A stretch of 34,296 nucleotides of DNA from Nitrosomonas sp. (GTDB lineage Bacteria; Pseudomonadota; Gammaproteobacteria; Burkholderiales; Nitrosomonadaceae): the NCBI GenBank assembly GCA_020446045.1, contig JAGRFM010000088.1, forward strand, positions 1-34,296, in the 5' to 3' direction. Within the stretch, counting starts at the first letter, position 1. Each line of letters opens with the position of its first letter. A model generated the notes under the pieces. That model saw only the letters and a list, made by a program, of their open reading frames with translations. It was not told where the DNA came from and ran no database searches. A program made the position numbers and the translations under genes. This document shows positions 1-8,049 of this stretch, in pieces.

Positions 1-6
1 GTTATT

Positions 7-163
7 ACAACGAATTGCAACACCGCAAAAAGTAAAAAACAATGGACTATAAGCATCATAGTGTTGCTCACCATTCAGGTTAAGGCATTTTGAATAAATT
101 TATATTTTTATTCATTAGGTTGTATTTTCTTGTAACGGTCAACTGAGGTTTTTAGGTTCAATA
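7..163 (+). repeat. Diverged direct repeat, copy 1 (decayed)
   Basis: This stretch aligns along its length, with small indels, to 3341-3507 in the same orientation. Both begin with CAACGAATTGCAA. Both share an A-rich stretch, a TTGCT.ACCATTC block, and end in the identical 14-mer AACGGTCAACTGAG (134-147 and 3476-3489). Read as protein, copy 1 has stops and frameshifts where copy 2 is open. It is therefore either a dead copy of a small coding segment or a non-coding repeat. The two copies bracket the cytochrome gene. Confidence 0.6.
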
Positions 164-259
164 CTCCAGTTTAATGCGTGTCTGTCTTCTGATATTAAAC
201 TGACTCAGATTCAGCACGTAGCTGGATAAGTTTACGCCATCCGGGAAAGCAAATTAATG

Positions 260-300
260 TGTCATTCATTCTGCCGTGTTATAGAGCAGAATGAATGACA
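260..300 (-). terminator. Perfect 15-bp hairpin downstream of the cytochrome gene
   Basis: TGTCATTCATTCTGC at 260-274 is exactly complementary to 286-300, leaving an 11-nt loop. It begins about 25 nt beyond the stop codon of the minus-strand cytochrome gene, where a terminator or 3' stabilising hairpin is expected. The minus-strand sequence after it has only a weak T-rich run (CATTAATTT), so classical intrinsic termination is not certain. The stem is moderate in GC. Confidence 0.5.
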
Positions 301-324
301 ATCACTTCAAAAACAGAATCTCAA

Positions 325-3210
325 TTAGAATCCCGGTGGAAGATCAGCTTCTATCCAAAGCGCTTCCCCTACCGAAGTAAAGAACTCGCCCTGAACGATA
401 TGTCCAATCAGGATAGTATTGAAATTGGTGGCTATGTTACCGACAAAGCTTGTTGATGAAGTAATTTTAAGGACTATTGTCTCTCCATCATTATCTATCG
501 TTAAAGTTAATGCATTATTATCTTTACTGATGACTTCGCCTTCAAACTCTCCGTCAGGCGAACTGCCCGGAGGAATCGTGGGTGCTGGTGGAGGGCTGGT
601 TGGTTCCGGCGGCGGTGTCGGGCAAGAATAAACCGTACAAGGTTGCGTCGCGTTATTGATTGTTAGTGAGATACTCGTCATCGCACTATTTCCGCTGGTA
701 TCAACGGCCATTGCAGTGATCTGTGATGTGTTATTGGCAACGGTTGTGGTATCGAATGCAAGGCTATACGGCGTGTCTGTGGCCGTGACTTGTCCAATTT
801 CGACAGCATCAACCATAAACACGACCCGTTCAACACCCACATCATCCGTTGCAACGGCCTCAATCGTAATCGTGCCAGAAACCGTGCTGCCACTTATTGG
901 TGAAGTAATGGCAATGGATGGATTAACCGTATCAGGTGGCGGTGCATGGGTTACCGTTACCGCCGTGGATGTAGACTGCGTATTTCCGCTGCTATCAACC
1001 GCCGTAACCGTAATCTGAGCAACGCCTTCAGGAAATAAAGCGGTATCCCACACTTTCTCAAATGGCGCGCTAAAATCCTGGCCGATTTCAGTTTCATTGA
1101 TTGTGAAGATAACGGTATCAATTCCGGCATTATCCGAAGCATCCACTGTTATAGTGACAATCCCTGTTACTGAACTGTCTGGCGCGGGAGAAACAATGGT
1201 CACGCTCGGATTAGTTGTGTCCGGCCCTGAATCAACCACCATTGCGGATTTTGCCGCCGCAGTTTCAGTCAATGCCAAATCAATCAAGTCATCACGTTCT
1301 GTGACGGTTGCAGCGTTTATAGCGCTATTGATCAATAATTTTGCCTCAAACAAATGAGGCACGCCATCTTCTTCATGGAGTTCTGATTGATTAAGCACTT
1401 CAACGGCGTCATCCAAATCAGCGAGTGCCAGATTCAATAACTTATGCGAATCAGCAACGGTTACACCAAATTTGGAACGGTCCAGGAAATCATCCACAGC
1501 CCGGATATTATCCAATGCATTGATCACGCGCAGAAAAGCCGCCAATGCATCTACCTCTACATCCATCTCCTGTCCGCCTGAATCCTGTAATATAAGCCGT
1601 TGACCTTCGATGGAGCCGGTAAACTCAGGAGAACCGTAATGTGATATGGCATCTTCCAGCGTGGTCGCACCATTATGGTGAAAATACGGCGCCGTATCAG
1701 CCGCTTCAATAATCGATACCGTATTGAATGTACCATCACCAAAACCACCGGTATTTTCATTCAATTGCGTACCGAAACCGTCATCGCGTGGTAGTGATAA
1801 ACCTGCAAGCGTTGCCGGATGGAGCATGTTTTCAACACCGGTATCAAAGTTCTGATTTACCCCTGCAACGGTTAATGCGCCACCGTTACGATGACAAATA
1901 TTACATTTGGCTGCTTGTACCGTCCGGTTTTCGGAATCTTCTGTAATGAACAGGATACGTCCACGTTCGGCGTTTACATCCGTTAATTGCATCGTATCGA
2001 AATTCATTTCCTGCTGACGGCCAAGCGATAATGTAAACGCTTCGATGGCATCCAACTCGGCTTCCGTTGGCAAACGAAAATCCTCATCGACTTCACGATT
2101 CAGTGTTTTGGGGAAATGTTGCGTTACCGCACCGGTTGCAAAATCCCGTAGTGTGCCGTTACCCGGCGCTCCATCACCGGACCAGCCGGTCATTTCAAAT
2201 GGCGGTTCTGTTGCAGCCGATTGGGTGGATAAAGACATTCCCAACATATGAGGAACACTACGCATGACAAATTTATTCGTTGGGTCTTCAAAACCATCGA
2301 CATTTGCACGAATCAAACCAAATTCACGTAATAAAACCGGATCTTCCAGTTCTGTAAGGTCTTCGTTCAATTCGGCGATGAATAACGGATCATCTTCAGG
2401 AAGTGTCGCGATAAATGCCGGATCGATGGTAAAGTTATTTTCGGCCCGGTGACAGGTGCCACAGGTTCGGCCATTGCCGTTAAACGTTTCATTAAAAAAC
2501 AGCGCTTCACCTTGCGTAACTAATGCCGCTAATGCGGCTGCATCTGTTTGTTGCGCATAAGCCGGTGCAGGAATCAGAAAATTAAACGGGGCTAGCCAAT
2601 TGGGCGATCCTCCAACCTGAGTAATCGTTAAATGACGTAATTCATTATAATAAAGGCGTTGAAACAATGTTGGTGAAGCAAACAATATTCCATGGTTTTC
2701 ATCAGGTGAACCGGCCTGGGAAATCACCACTTGTCCTAATTTAAAATCTTTCAAATCATCGAGAGACAGCTGTAACGCCAATACTGCTTTATCCGGCTGA
2801 TGTTGTAACTGCCCTGCCAGAATGACAGCTTGTGTCGATCCTGTTTTGACATCAGCCGACTGACTTTTATCAACCAGTCGCACATCATATTGTATTGTTT
2901 CACTTAAACCGGATACTTCCACCCTAAATAACCCGCTTTCCAGATCCAGTGTGACTATGCCACTGGCTTGAGTAGAAGCATTCGAATGCGACCTGGAATA
3001 AGACAACGGTAATACTAACTTTTGAGTAGCATTCGTTGCTTCGGCCCTGTTTTTCCAACGTTGGTAAGCTCGCGATAAAGTCTGGACATTACCTATAGAT
3101 TGGGAAATGGACGGGGGGGCATCAGGTGAATCAGTTAACAACGGTATGCCCAATACAAAACCAATGACCAGACCAAGAGATAAGAGCGCTTTATTAGCAA
3201 AGGATTTCAT
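325..3210 (-). CDS. Secreted di-haem cytochrome c (peroxidase/MauG-like) with Ig-like repeats
   Basis: Predicted exported protein of about 961 residues. The start at 3210 is preferred over the ATG at 3222 because GGAG sits 6 nt upstream of it and a signal peptide follows directly (MKSFANKALLSLGLVIGF...). Residue numbers here count from 3222. About 65-200 is a beta-rich region, possibly CHRD-like (tentative). About 225-570 resembles the di-haem cytochrome c peroxidase/MauG family, with haem sites CGTCH (254-258) and CNICH (440-444) and the family-typical APYFHHNG (511-518). A helical spacer follows. Two Ig-like repeats lie at about 690-780 and 790-875, each opening with a PSxxIxSP..GSxVxG pattern. 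A Pro-rich linker (about 885-905) and a C-terminal domain resembling DUF5666 complete the protein. A role in periplasmic or surface electron transfer or peroxide reduction is inferred. The substrate is unknown. The MCO operon lies upstream on the same strand but ends in its own terminator. Confidence 0.85.
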   Translation of the reverse strand: MKSFANKALLSLGLVIGFVLGIPLLTDSPDAPPSISQSIGNVQTLSRAYQRWKNRAEATNATQKLVLPLSYSRSHSNASTQASGIVTLDLESGLFRVEVSGLSETIQYDVRLVDKSQSADVKTGSTQAVILAGQLQHQPDKAVLALQLSLDDLKDFKLGQVVISQAGSPDENHGILFASPTLFQRLYYNELRHLTITQVGGSPNWLAPFNFLIPAPAYAQQTDAAALAALVTQGEALFFNETFNGNGRTCGTCHRAENNFTIDPAFIATLPEDDPLFIAELNEDLTELEDPVLLREFGLIRANVDGFEDPTNKFVMRSVPHMLGMSLSTQSAATEPPFEMTGWSGDGAPGNGTLRDFATGAVTQHFPKTLNREVDEDFRLPTEAELDAIEAFTLSLGRQQEMNFDTMQLTDVNAERGRILFITEDSENRTVQAAKCNICHRNGGALTVAGVNQNFDTGVENMLHPATLAGLSLPRDDGFGTQLNENTGGFGDGTFNTVSIIEAADTAPYFHHNGATTLEDAISHYGSPEFTGSIEGQRLILQDSGGQEMDVEVDALAAFLRVINALDNIRAVDDFLDRSKFGVTVADSHKLLNLALADLDDAVEVLNQSELHEEDGVPHLFEAKLLINSAINAATVTERDDLIDLALTETAAAKSAMVVDSGPDTTNPSVTIVSPAPDSSVTGIVTITVDASDNAGIDTVIFTINETEIGQDFSAPFEKVWDTALFPEGVAQITVTAVDSSGNTQSTSTAVTVTHAPPPDTVNPSIAITSPISGSTVSGTITIEAVATDDVGVERVVFMVDAVEIGQVTATDTPYSLAFDTTTVANNTSQITAMAVDTSGNSAMTSISLTINNATQPCTVYSCPTPPPEPTSPPPAPTIPPGSSPDGEFEGEVISKDNNALTLTIDNDGETIVLKITSSTSFVGNIATNFNTILIGHIVQGEFFTSVGEALWIEADLPPGF

Positions 3211-3340
3211 GACAATCTCCATTTAGTGTAGTGGTTATTTTTATCCACTATCTTTTAACCGACAAACCTCAGTTGAAATGGTGTTCAGAATGCTTTGTTT
3301 TTTATTTTTGGCAAGGCGTGATAAGACCTAGAGACCAGTT

Positions 3341-3507
3341 TTGCAACGAATTGCAAGATCTGAAAAATTAAAAAAACGATGCGCACTCAATATCATAATG
3401 TTGCTTACCATTCCATTCTGGGTAAGTGATTTACTTGATATTTATCCTTTTATCCGTCAAGTTTGCGCTTTTTATAACGGTCAACTGAGTTTTTCAGGTT
3501 TAATGAC
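3341..3507 (+). repeat. Diverged direct repeat, copy 2 (open reading frame retained)
   Basis: Homologous to 7-163 (see copy 1). Unlike copy 1 it remains open on the plus strand from a TTG at 3341 to 3553. It would encode a 70-residue product with one hydrophobic segment (NIIMLLTIPFWVSDLL), but there is no good ribosome binding site and no recognised family. The open frame may mean it is the less decayed remnant of a small membrane protein gene. A gene call is not supported. TTGCAA-CGAA-TTGCAA at its start (3341-3356) is a short symmetrical element. Confidence 0.55.
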
Positions 3508-3718
3508 AACAACAGAAAAACATCACATTCAGCATGCATTCTGTACTCATTAGCCACAATATAACATGGGAACAAAAAACTTATTGATTAACATCAACTC
3601 GAATGGCATCTCTTTGGAGGGTGGTTGGAATTCTTCGGCTTTAAGCCTAGATTCAGGTATTCAGGTTACGTAGAAGGAGAGTCAATGGATAATAGCCGAT
3701 TTAGAATCGGCGCATAAT

Positions 3719-3745
3719 AAACCCGCGCTTATAAAGCGCGGGTTT
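3719..3745 (-). terminator. Strong intrinsic terminator of the copper-protein operon
   Basis: AAACCCGCGCTT at 3719-3730 pairs perfectly with 3734-3745 around a 3-nt loop. The GC-rich stem ends in a T-run on either strand, so it can act bidirectionally. It starts about 30 nt after the stop codon of the cupredoxin gene. Confidence 0.85.
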
Positions 3746-3775
3746 AGTTGAATTTAGCTTAAGCTTAGTTTGGCG

Positions 3776-4792
3776 TTAAGCTGTTTCCGGTGTGTCTTTT
3801 TTTCTGAATGTAATTATCTTTGCGAACAATGGTGCACAAACCAGACCAAACAGCAATCCAATTAATGCCAGACCGGTGAATGGGACATTGTCATTAAAAA
3901 AGTCCGTGATTTGTTTTGTGAATGAATCTTTCTTTTTACCACCGGCATCATCTTTGTCGGACACTTTGGGGAGATCTTCGGCTTCGTAGACATCATTAAT
4001 GACGTAAGGCGTCAATCCCGGAATACTTGGAATATCTTCACCACCATTTCCTACCACGAGCTGTGCCTTCATACCTTTTTCCATATGTTGGGAAATGTCA
4101 CAGTGCACCAGATATGTTTCATCGGCAGCCGGTACAATCATGGTGCCTGTCACTGTTCTGGGACCTGTGTTTTCAAGGTGAAACATACCGAGATGATATA
4201 AATAACGCGGTAATCCATGCATCATGAATTGGTGGCGAACATTGTCTTCATTGACAAAGTGCCAGGTAATTTTGGAACAGGGCTTGACGCGCCATTGCTG
4301 TTGGTCAAACGCGAAGGTGGTGCCAGGAAATTTCTTGGCATATTTTGCGCCCGCACGTACCGTAATTTCAATTTCTTCAGATATGCTGCTGCAGCTACTT
4401 GGCAGTTTATCAAAATTCTGACCCATGATATGCGTGCCTTCATGATCCATGATGTGACCATCGTGATGGTGATGATGATCGTCATGGCCCGCATGATCCG
4501 AATGATCGTCTCCGTGCAGCATTTCATGTTCGCCGTGCATGTGCATACTGTGGTCATGTTCATGATCCATGCCTTTGTGATCATCACTGCTATGAGCATG
4601 ACCGCTGTGATCATGTTCATCATGATCCATCGTATGCTCCGAATGATCATGTTCAGAATGGTCGTGGCCGGAATGCTCACTATGATCCATCTCATGATCA
4701 CTGTGATCTGCAGTGTCCTGTTGTGCATAGGCTGTGGCGCCCAATGTAATTACGCCAAGCAAAAATGCAATGAATAAGCTCTTCTTAGCCAT
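3776..4792 (-). CDS. Histidine-rich, membrane-anchored cupredoxin
   Basis: Protein of 338 residues. It has a signal peptide (1-23, ending AYAQ), then an exceptional low-complexity segment (about 28-121) built of His, Asp, Ser, Glu and Met, a likely reservoir or relay for copper or another soft metal. A single cupredoxin domain follows (about 140-247) with a complete type 1 copper ligand set: His187 (NVRHQF), Cys231, His236 and Met241 in HCDISQHMEKGM. A Lys/Asp-rich linker leads to one C-terminal transmembrane helix (about 304-327) and a basic tail. The domain should therefore face the periplasm. Its ATG overlaps the stop of the upstream oxidase gene by 8 nt, implying coupled translation and a shared task, most simply passing electrons or copper to the oxidase. 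The partner assignment is inference. The His-rich DNA also creates long meaningless frames on both strands. Confidence 0.85.
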   Translation of the reverse strand: MAKKSLFIAFLLGVITLGATAYAQQDTADHSDHEMDHSEHSGHDHSEHDHSEHTMDHDEHDHSGHAHSSDDHKGMDHEHDHSMHMHGEHEMLHGDDHSDHAGHDDHHHHHDGHIMDHEGTHIMGQNFDKLPSSCSSISEEIEITVRAGAKYAKKFPGTTFAFDQQQWRVKPCSKITWHFVNEDNVRHQFMMHGLPRYLYHLGMFHLENTGPRTVTGTMIVPAADETYLVHCDISQHMEKGMKAQLVVGNGGEDIPSIPGLTPYVINDVYEAEDLPKVSDKDDAGGKKKDSFTKQITDFFNDNVPFTGLALIGLLFGLVCAPLFAKIITFRKKDTPETA

Positions 4793-6500
4793 TTGCTTTA
4801 TCTCCCTTTGAACTTCTCAATTTGGATGTTACGCCGGTTATGGTTGCTAAGGCTGTTTGCCTTTTTGCAATGATCAAATAAATCAGAATGCCGACAATAA
4901 AACCGCCTAACAAATTGAATAGTGTATTCTGTATTTCTGGATCGAAACCGGTGCGGACACCTGGTGCGCCCAGACTGCCTGCTTCATCCAGATCCTGCCA
5001 GATAGGAAGTTTTCGCGCATGGAATTCATGGGTAAAATATTTGCTGATATCAACACCCAATCCCATGGGTAAACCAATTTCATTCAAATACTTTTTATAT
5101 ACGATGGCGCTGACGTTACCACCTGGATTCATGCCATTCGTTGTGATTCCTTTCTCACGGTGGTCATGAAATAGCCAAATACCTTCTCCATAACTGTGTA
5201 GACCATCATTCGTCGTGTTTAAGGTCAGGTCAAGCCGCTGCGCTGCAGCCAGAGCGTATACATCGCGTGTGATTTGGGCGATGGGATTATGTTCGATGCC
5301 ATCATAATGTGTAATCGTCGCTTTATGCCCGTGGGTATGCAGTGCCACCATTTCACTTGCCGTGTTGGCAACACGAAGTTTTATTTTCTGATCTGGTTCG
5401 GCAATAACTAGTGATTCTCTAAGCGTATAGGGGAACGACAGGCCGTTTAAGGTGAAATAATCTTCCTTGGCATCGGTGATGTCATATAAACGGTTCATGT
5501 CTCTTGCGATCAATCGGGGATCATTATATTTCTGGATAATTTCATGTAACTCTTTATCCATGGCGTGATAATGCAGGTCAAATTCCTCGTCAAAATCTTC
5601 CTGTATTGCTACCGAAGGATAACGCACATGTCCGCCGCCAACATTCAGGGTTTGCAACCAATTATTCGGCCGGTTTTCTTCAACAATAATCATGCCGACC
5701 AGTCCCATGGCAAGATGTGTATGTGTTTGCACATGACAGTGGTAAAGCATAGTGCCCGATTGGCGAGGCTGAAATTCATAAACGCGGCTTTCACCGGGCA
5801 TCAAAAACATTTCATTGGTTTGAGGCACGCCATCGCCACCGGCAACATGTCCATCACTGTGAGTAAATGGATGATCGACACCATGCAAGTGAATGGTGTG
5901 TGGAAGGTAATGTGTATTCTCTAAAACAATTTGCACTATGTCGCCAACTTCGACTCGTATCACCGGTGATGGCAGTCTCAACAATGAATTGGCTTTGATG
6001 CTTTCAAAATTCTCTGTTGACATCCCGCTTGTTTTAGGGGCAAAAACCCATGCACCGGGTTGTACGCCGGGTGCAATATCGAAGGTCGGCAGCACACCTT
6101 CAAAATCGGGTGTTTTGCCATTCAGTTCGACAACTTCTAGTTTGATGGTAATTCGATCAGGGTCACCATCACCATCGATATCATCAGTCTTGATAATAGC
6201 GTCCGGTGATAAATTTGTTTCCATCAAGGTGGCCATGGAAATATTATTGGTGCCTTTAACGGCAGCCGCAATCAAATACGGATTATCCGGGCTGCAAAGA
6301 TTGGACTCGCGAATCTTGACCCCTTCAATCTCTTGGGCTTTTCGCCAAGATGCAGAGATTTTGGGATCGCAGATAGGCTCAGTATTCAATGCTGCAGGAC
6401 TGACTTTTACCGTTTCAGGTAATTTCAAAGACGCCTGAGCGTTTATTGCGGTAACACTGCCGCATAAAGCCAAGATGGCCAGAAAAAAACGTATTCGCAT
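4785..6500 (-). CDS. Two-domain multicopper oxidase with C-terminal membrane anchor
   Basis: Protein of 571 residues with a signal peptide (about 1-22). Two cupredoxin domains follow. Domain 1 carries HTIHLHG (201-207) and HCHVQTHTHLAM (254-265), the latter giving the type 1 set Cys255, His260 and Met265 plus trinuclear-site His254/His256. Domain 2 carries HTHGH (388-392) and HDH (445-447) but no Cys, so it has no type 1 site. Type 1 copper in domain 1 only is the arrangement of type C two-domain oxidases, as known from Nitrosomonas. An acidic loop DIDGDGDPDR (108-117) looks calcium-binding. A transmembrane helix at about 526-546 anchors the C terminus, unusual for this class. AAAGGTG precedes the ATG at 6500. 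It forms an operon with the overlapping cupredoxin gene. Substrate unknown; laccase-like, metal-oxidising or nitrogen-oxide roles are possible. Confidence 0.88.
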   Translation of the reverse strand: MRIRFFLAILALCGSVTAINAQASLKLPETVKVSPAALNTEPICDPKISASWRKAQEIEGVKIRESNLCSPDNPYLIAAAVKGTNNISMATLMETNLSPDAIIKTDDIDGDGDPDRITIKLEVVELNGKTPDFEGVLPTFDIAPGVQPGAWVFAPKTSGMSTENFESIKANSLLRLPSPVIRVEVGDIVQIVLENTHYLPHTIHLHGVDHPFTHSDGHVAGGDGVPQTNEMFLMPGESRVYEFQPRQSGTMLYHCHVQTHTHLAMGLVGMIIVEENRPNNWLQTLNVGGGHVRYPSVAIQEDFDEEFDLHYHAMDKELHEIIQKYNDPRLIARDMNRLYDITDAKEDYFTLNGLSFPYTLRESLVIAEPDQKIKLRVANTASEMVALHTHGHKATITHYDGIEHNPIAQITRDVYALAAAQRLDLTLNTTNDGLHSYGEGIWLFHDHREKGITTNGMNPGGNVSAIVYKKYLNEIGLPMGLGVDISKYFTHEFHARKLPIWQDLDEAGSLGAPGVRTGFDPEIQNTLFNLLGGFIVGILIYLIIAKRQTALATITGVTSKLRSSKGDKANG

Positions 6501-6884
6501 TTCAACGCACCTTTTCAGTTTATCTAGTTCAAACTTAACAGTTTTAAGGGATTAGCCGGTCCTCTGGAAAAATGTTGTGTATTACCAGCGCAAGGTTTAT
6601 TTCCAAAAAACTGAATTCCAAACATCATTTATTTTTTAAAAAATTTTTCAAAAATGTATCATTGCGGCAAAGCATGAAATGCTAGAGCCACAGATTTATC
6701 ATTAGATCGATTAAATTGATTGTTGCCTGTAATAGACTAAAATAACCATTATACAGAACCCATTTAGGCTCATGTGGCCATTTCTTATGAATCAGAACAT
6801 TTACTTATATTTCATTTCATATTCAAGCGTATATCAGCTGTTTTATTTAGGCGGTGAGCGCTATTGAGATCGATAACACTTTTT
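6501..6884. other. Divergent intergenic region, copper operon / RND operon
   Basis: About 380 bp between divergent transcription units, so both promoters should lie here. The part at 6600-6660 is very AT-rich (runs of A and T). A small inverted repeat AGCAT-GAA-ATGCT is at 6671-6683. AGGCGGTGAG at 6849-6858 resembles a ribosome binding site for the RND adaptor gene. No confident -35/-10 pair or known operator was identified. Confidence 0.5.
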
Positions 6885-8018
6885 ATGAAAAAAACGTTGT
6901 TAACCATTGTAGTTTTTAACTTTATTTTTCTTGTTGTTTCTTGCAGTAGTGACCCGCACCCGGATGAGAATGCGTCGGAAGAATTGTTACCGGTTGGCGT
7001 ATTGCAGATGCAACCGGTCAGTCTGCCGGTTAGTGCTGAAACGGTAGCATTGACGGAAGGCGCCAAAGAAATTGAAATTCGCCCAAGAGTGGGCGGTATC
7101 GTACTGAAACGTTTTTTTCACGAAGGGATGGCTGTTAAGGCTGGTGATCCTCTGTATCAGATAGACCCGGAGCCGTATCGGAAAGCGTTGGCAGAAGTCG
7201 AGGCCGAATTTCTGGAACAAAGTATACGTGTGGTAAGAGCTAAAACAGAAAAGGAGCGCCATGAAAAACTCTTGGCTGAAAATTTCGTCAGCCAGCGTGC
7301 TTATGATGATGCGTACAGCCTATTTCTGTTGGGTGAGGCGGCATTGCATAATTTGAAAGCGCGTGTGCAGCAGTCACAACTTGATTTGTCCTATGCAACG
7401 GTGAGAGCGCCGATCAATGGTGTGACTGGGCGCTCGCTGATTTCCGAAGGTGTGCTGGTTGCCGCAAATACCAGTGTTTTGACGACTATGGCGCAGATAT
7501 CGCCAATCTGGGTGCGCTTCAGTTTTTCAGAAAATGAATTGATCCGTTTTAAAGGCCGGCTAAGTGAGCAGAATGTCGACGCGGTACAGCTTATTTTATC
7601 CGATGGGTCGGTATATCCGCTGAAAGGCCGGATTAATTTTGCGGCCAGTACGATTGATCCTTTAATTGGGACACAACAACTCAGGGCGACATTTGATAAT
7701 CCCGAGCAAAGGTTGTTACCGGGCCAGTTTGTACGTATCCGTGTGGTTGCCGGCGAAACCAATAATGTTTTCTTGGTGCCGCAACGCGCAGTGATGACAT
7801 CAGACCTGGGACGGTATGTTTATTTAATTGATGAAAACCATACGGTGATTGCTCGACCTGTAACTGTGGGCGACTGGATCGGAAAAGACTGGGTTATCCT
7901 GGATGGTCTGCAGACCGGTGATCATGTGGTGATCAATAATCATATCCGGTTAAGGCCGGATATGAAAGTCAACCCGCAGTTGCTCGATACATCGGAAGTT
8001 TTATCCATAACGTCCTGA
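6885..8018 (+). CDS. RND efflux membrane-fusion lipoprotein (periplasmic adaptor)
   Basis: Adaptor subunit of a resistance-nodulation-division efflux pump, bridging the inner-membrane transporter and an outer-membrane channel. From the ATG at 6885 the protein is 377 residues. It begins with a lipoprotein signal whose lipobox is VVSC, giving a lipidated Cys20. A lipoyl/barrel-sandwich half follows (IEIRPRVGGIVLKRFFHEGMAVKAGD), then a helical hairpin, the second half-motif (LSYATVRAPINGVTGRSLISEG), and a beta-barrel region ending in VFLVPQRAVM. This is AcrA/MexA organisation. An alternative TTG start at 6864 adds seven residues and is better placed for the AGGCGGTGAG ribosome site, so the start is unsettled. 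The pump gene follows 31 nt downstream. No regulator is adjacent. Confidence 0.9.
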   Translation: MKKTLLTIVVFNFIFLVVSCSSDPHPDENASEELLPVGVLQMQPVSLPVSAETVALTEGAKEIEIRPRVGGIVLKRFFHEGMAVKAGDPLYQIDPEPYRKALAEVEAEFLEQSIRVVRAKTEKERHEKLLAENFVSQRAYDDAYSLFLLGEAALHNLKARVQQSQLDLSYATVRAPINGVTGRSLISEGVLVAANTSVLTTMAQISPIWVRFSFSENELIRFKGRLSEQNVDAVQLILSDGSVYPLKGRINFAASTIDPLIGTQQLRATFDNPEQRLLPGQFVRIRVVAGETNNVFLVPQRAVMTSDLGRYVYLIDENHTVIARPVTVGDWIGKDWVILDGLQTGDHVVINNHIRLRPDMKVNPQLLDTSEVLSITS

Positions 8019-8049
8019 GAGAAAAGATAACAACTGGTATCAAGCAAGC

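Larger units (their letters stand above)
1..324. other. Non-coding stretch with a decayed repeat copy and a hairpin
   Basis: No intact gene is visible. About 7-163 is a diverged copy of the sequence at 3341-3507, annotated as a repeat. A perfect 15-bp inverted repeat lies at 260-300. The rest (164-259) shows no recognisable motif. The stretch lies downstream of the minus-strand cytochrome gene, so it probably holds the end of that transcript. Confidence 0.6.
3211..3775. other. Intergenic region between cytochrome gene and copper-protein operon
   Basis: The stretch contains the likely 5' control region of the minus-strand cytochrome gene, the better preserved repeat copy at 3341-3507, a small hairpin at 3694-3710 (GCCGATT / AATCGGC), and the strong terminator at 3719-3745. 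A 13-mer at 3264-3276 (AAACCTCAGTTGA) is the reverse complement of 139-151 in repeat copy 1. No convincing -35/-10 pair was picked out. Confidence 0.5.

Noticed and set aside
3341..3553. Plus-strand 70-residue frame with one hydrophobic segment as a functional gene
   Set aside because: TTG start without ribosome site, no recognised family, and the sequence is one copy of a decayed repeat. Kept as a repeat only.
4217..4777. Long plus-strand and second minus-strand frames across the His-rich region (186 and 168 codons)
   Set aside because: They mirror the His/Asp-rich repeat codons of the cupredoxin gene, giving Met/Ile/Val-rich strings without domain or ribosome site.
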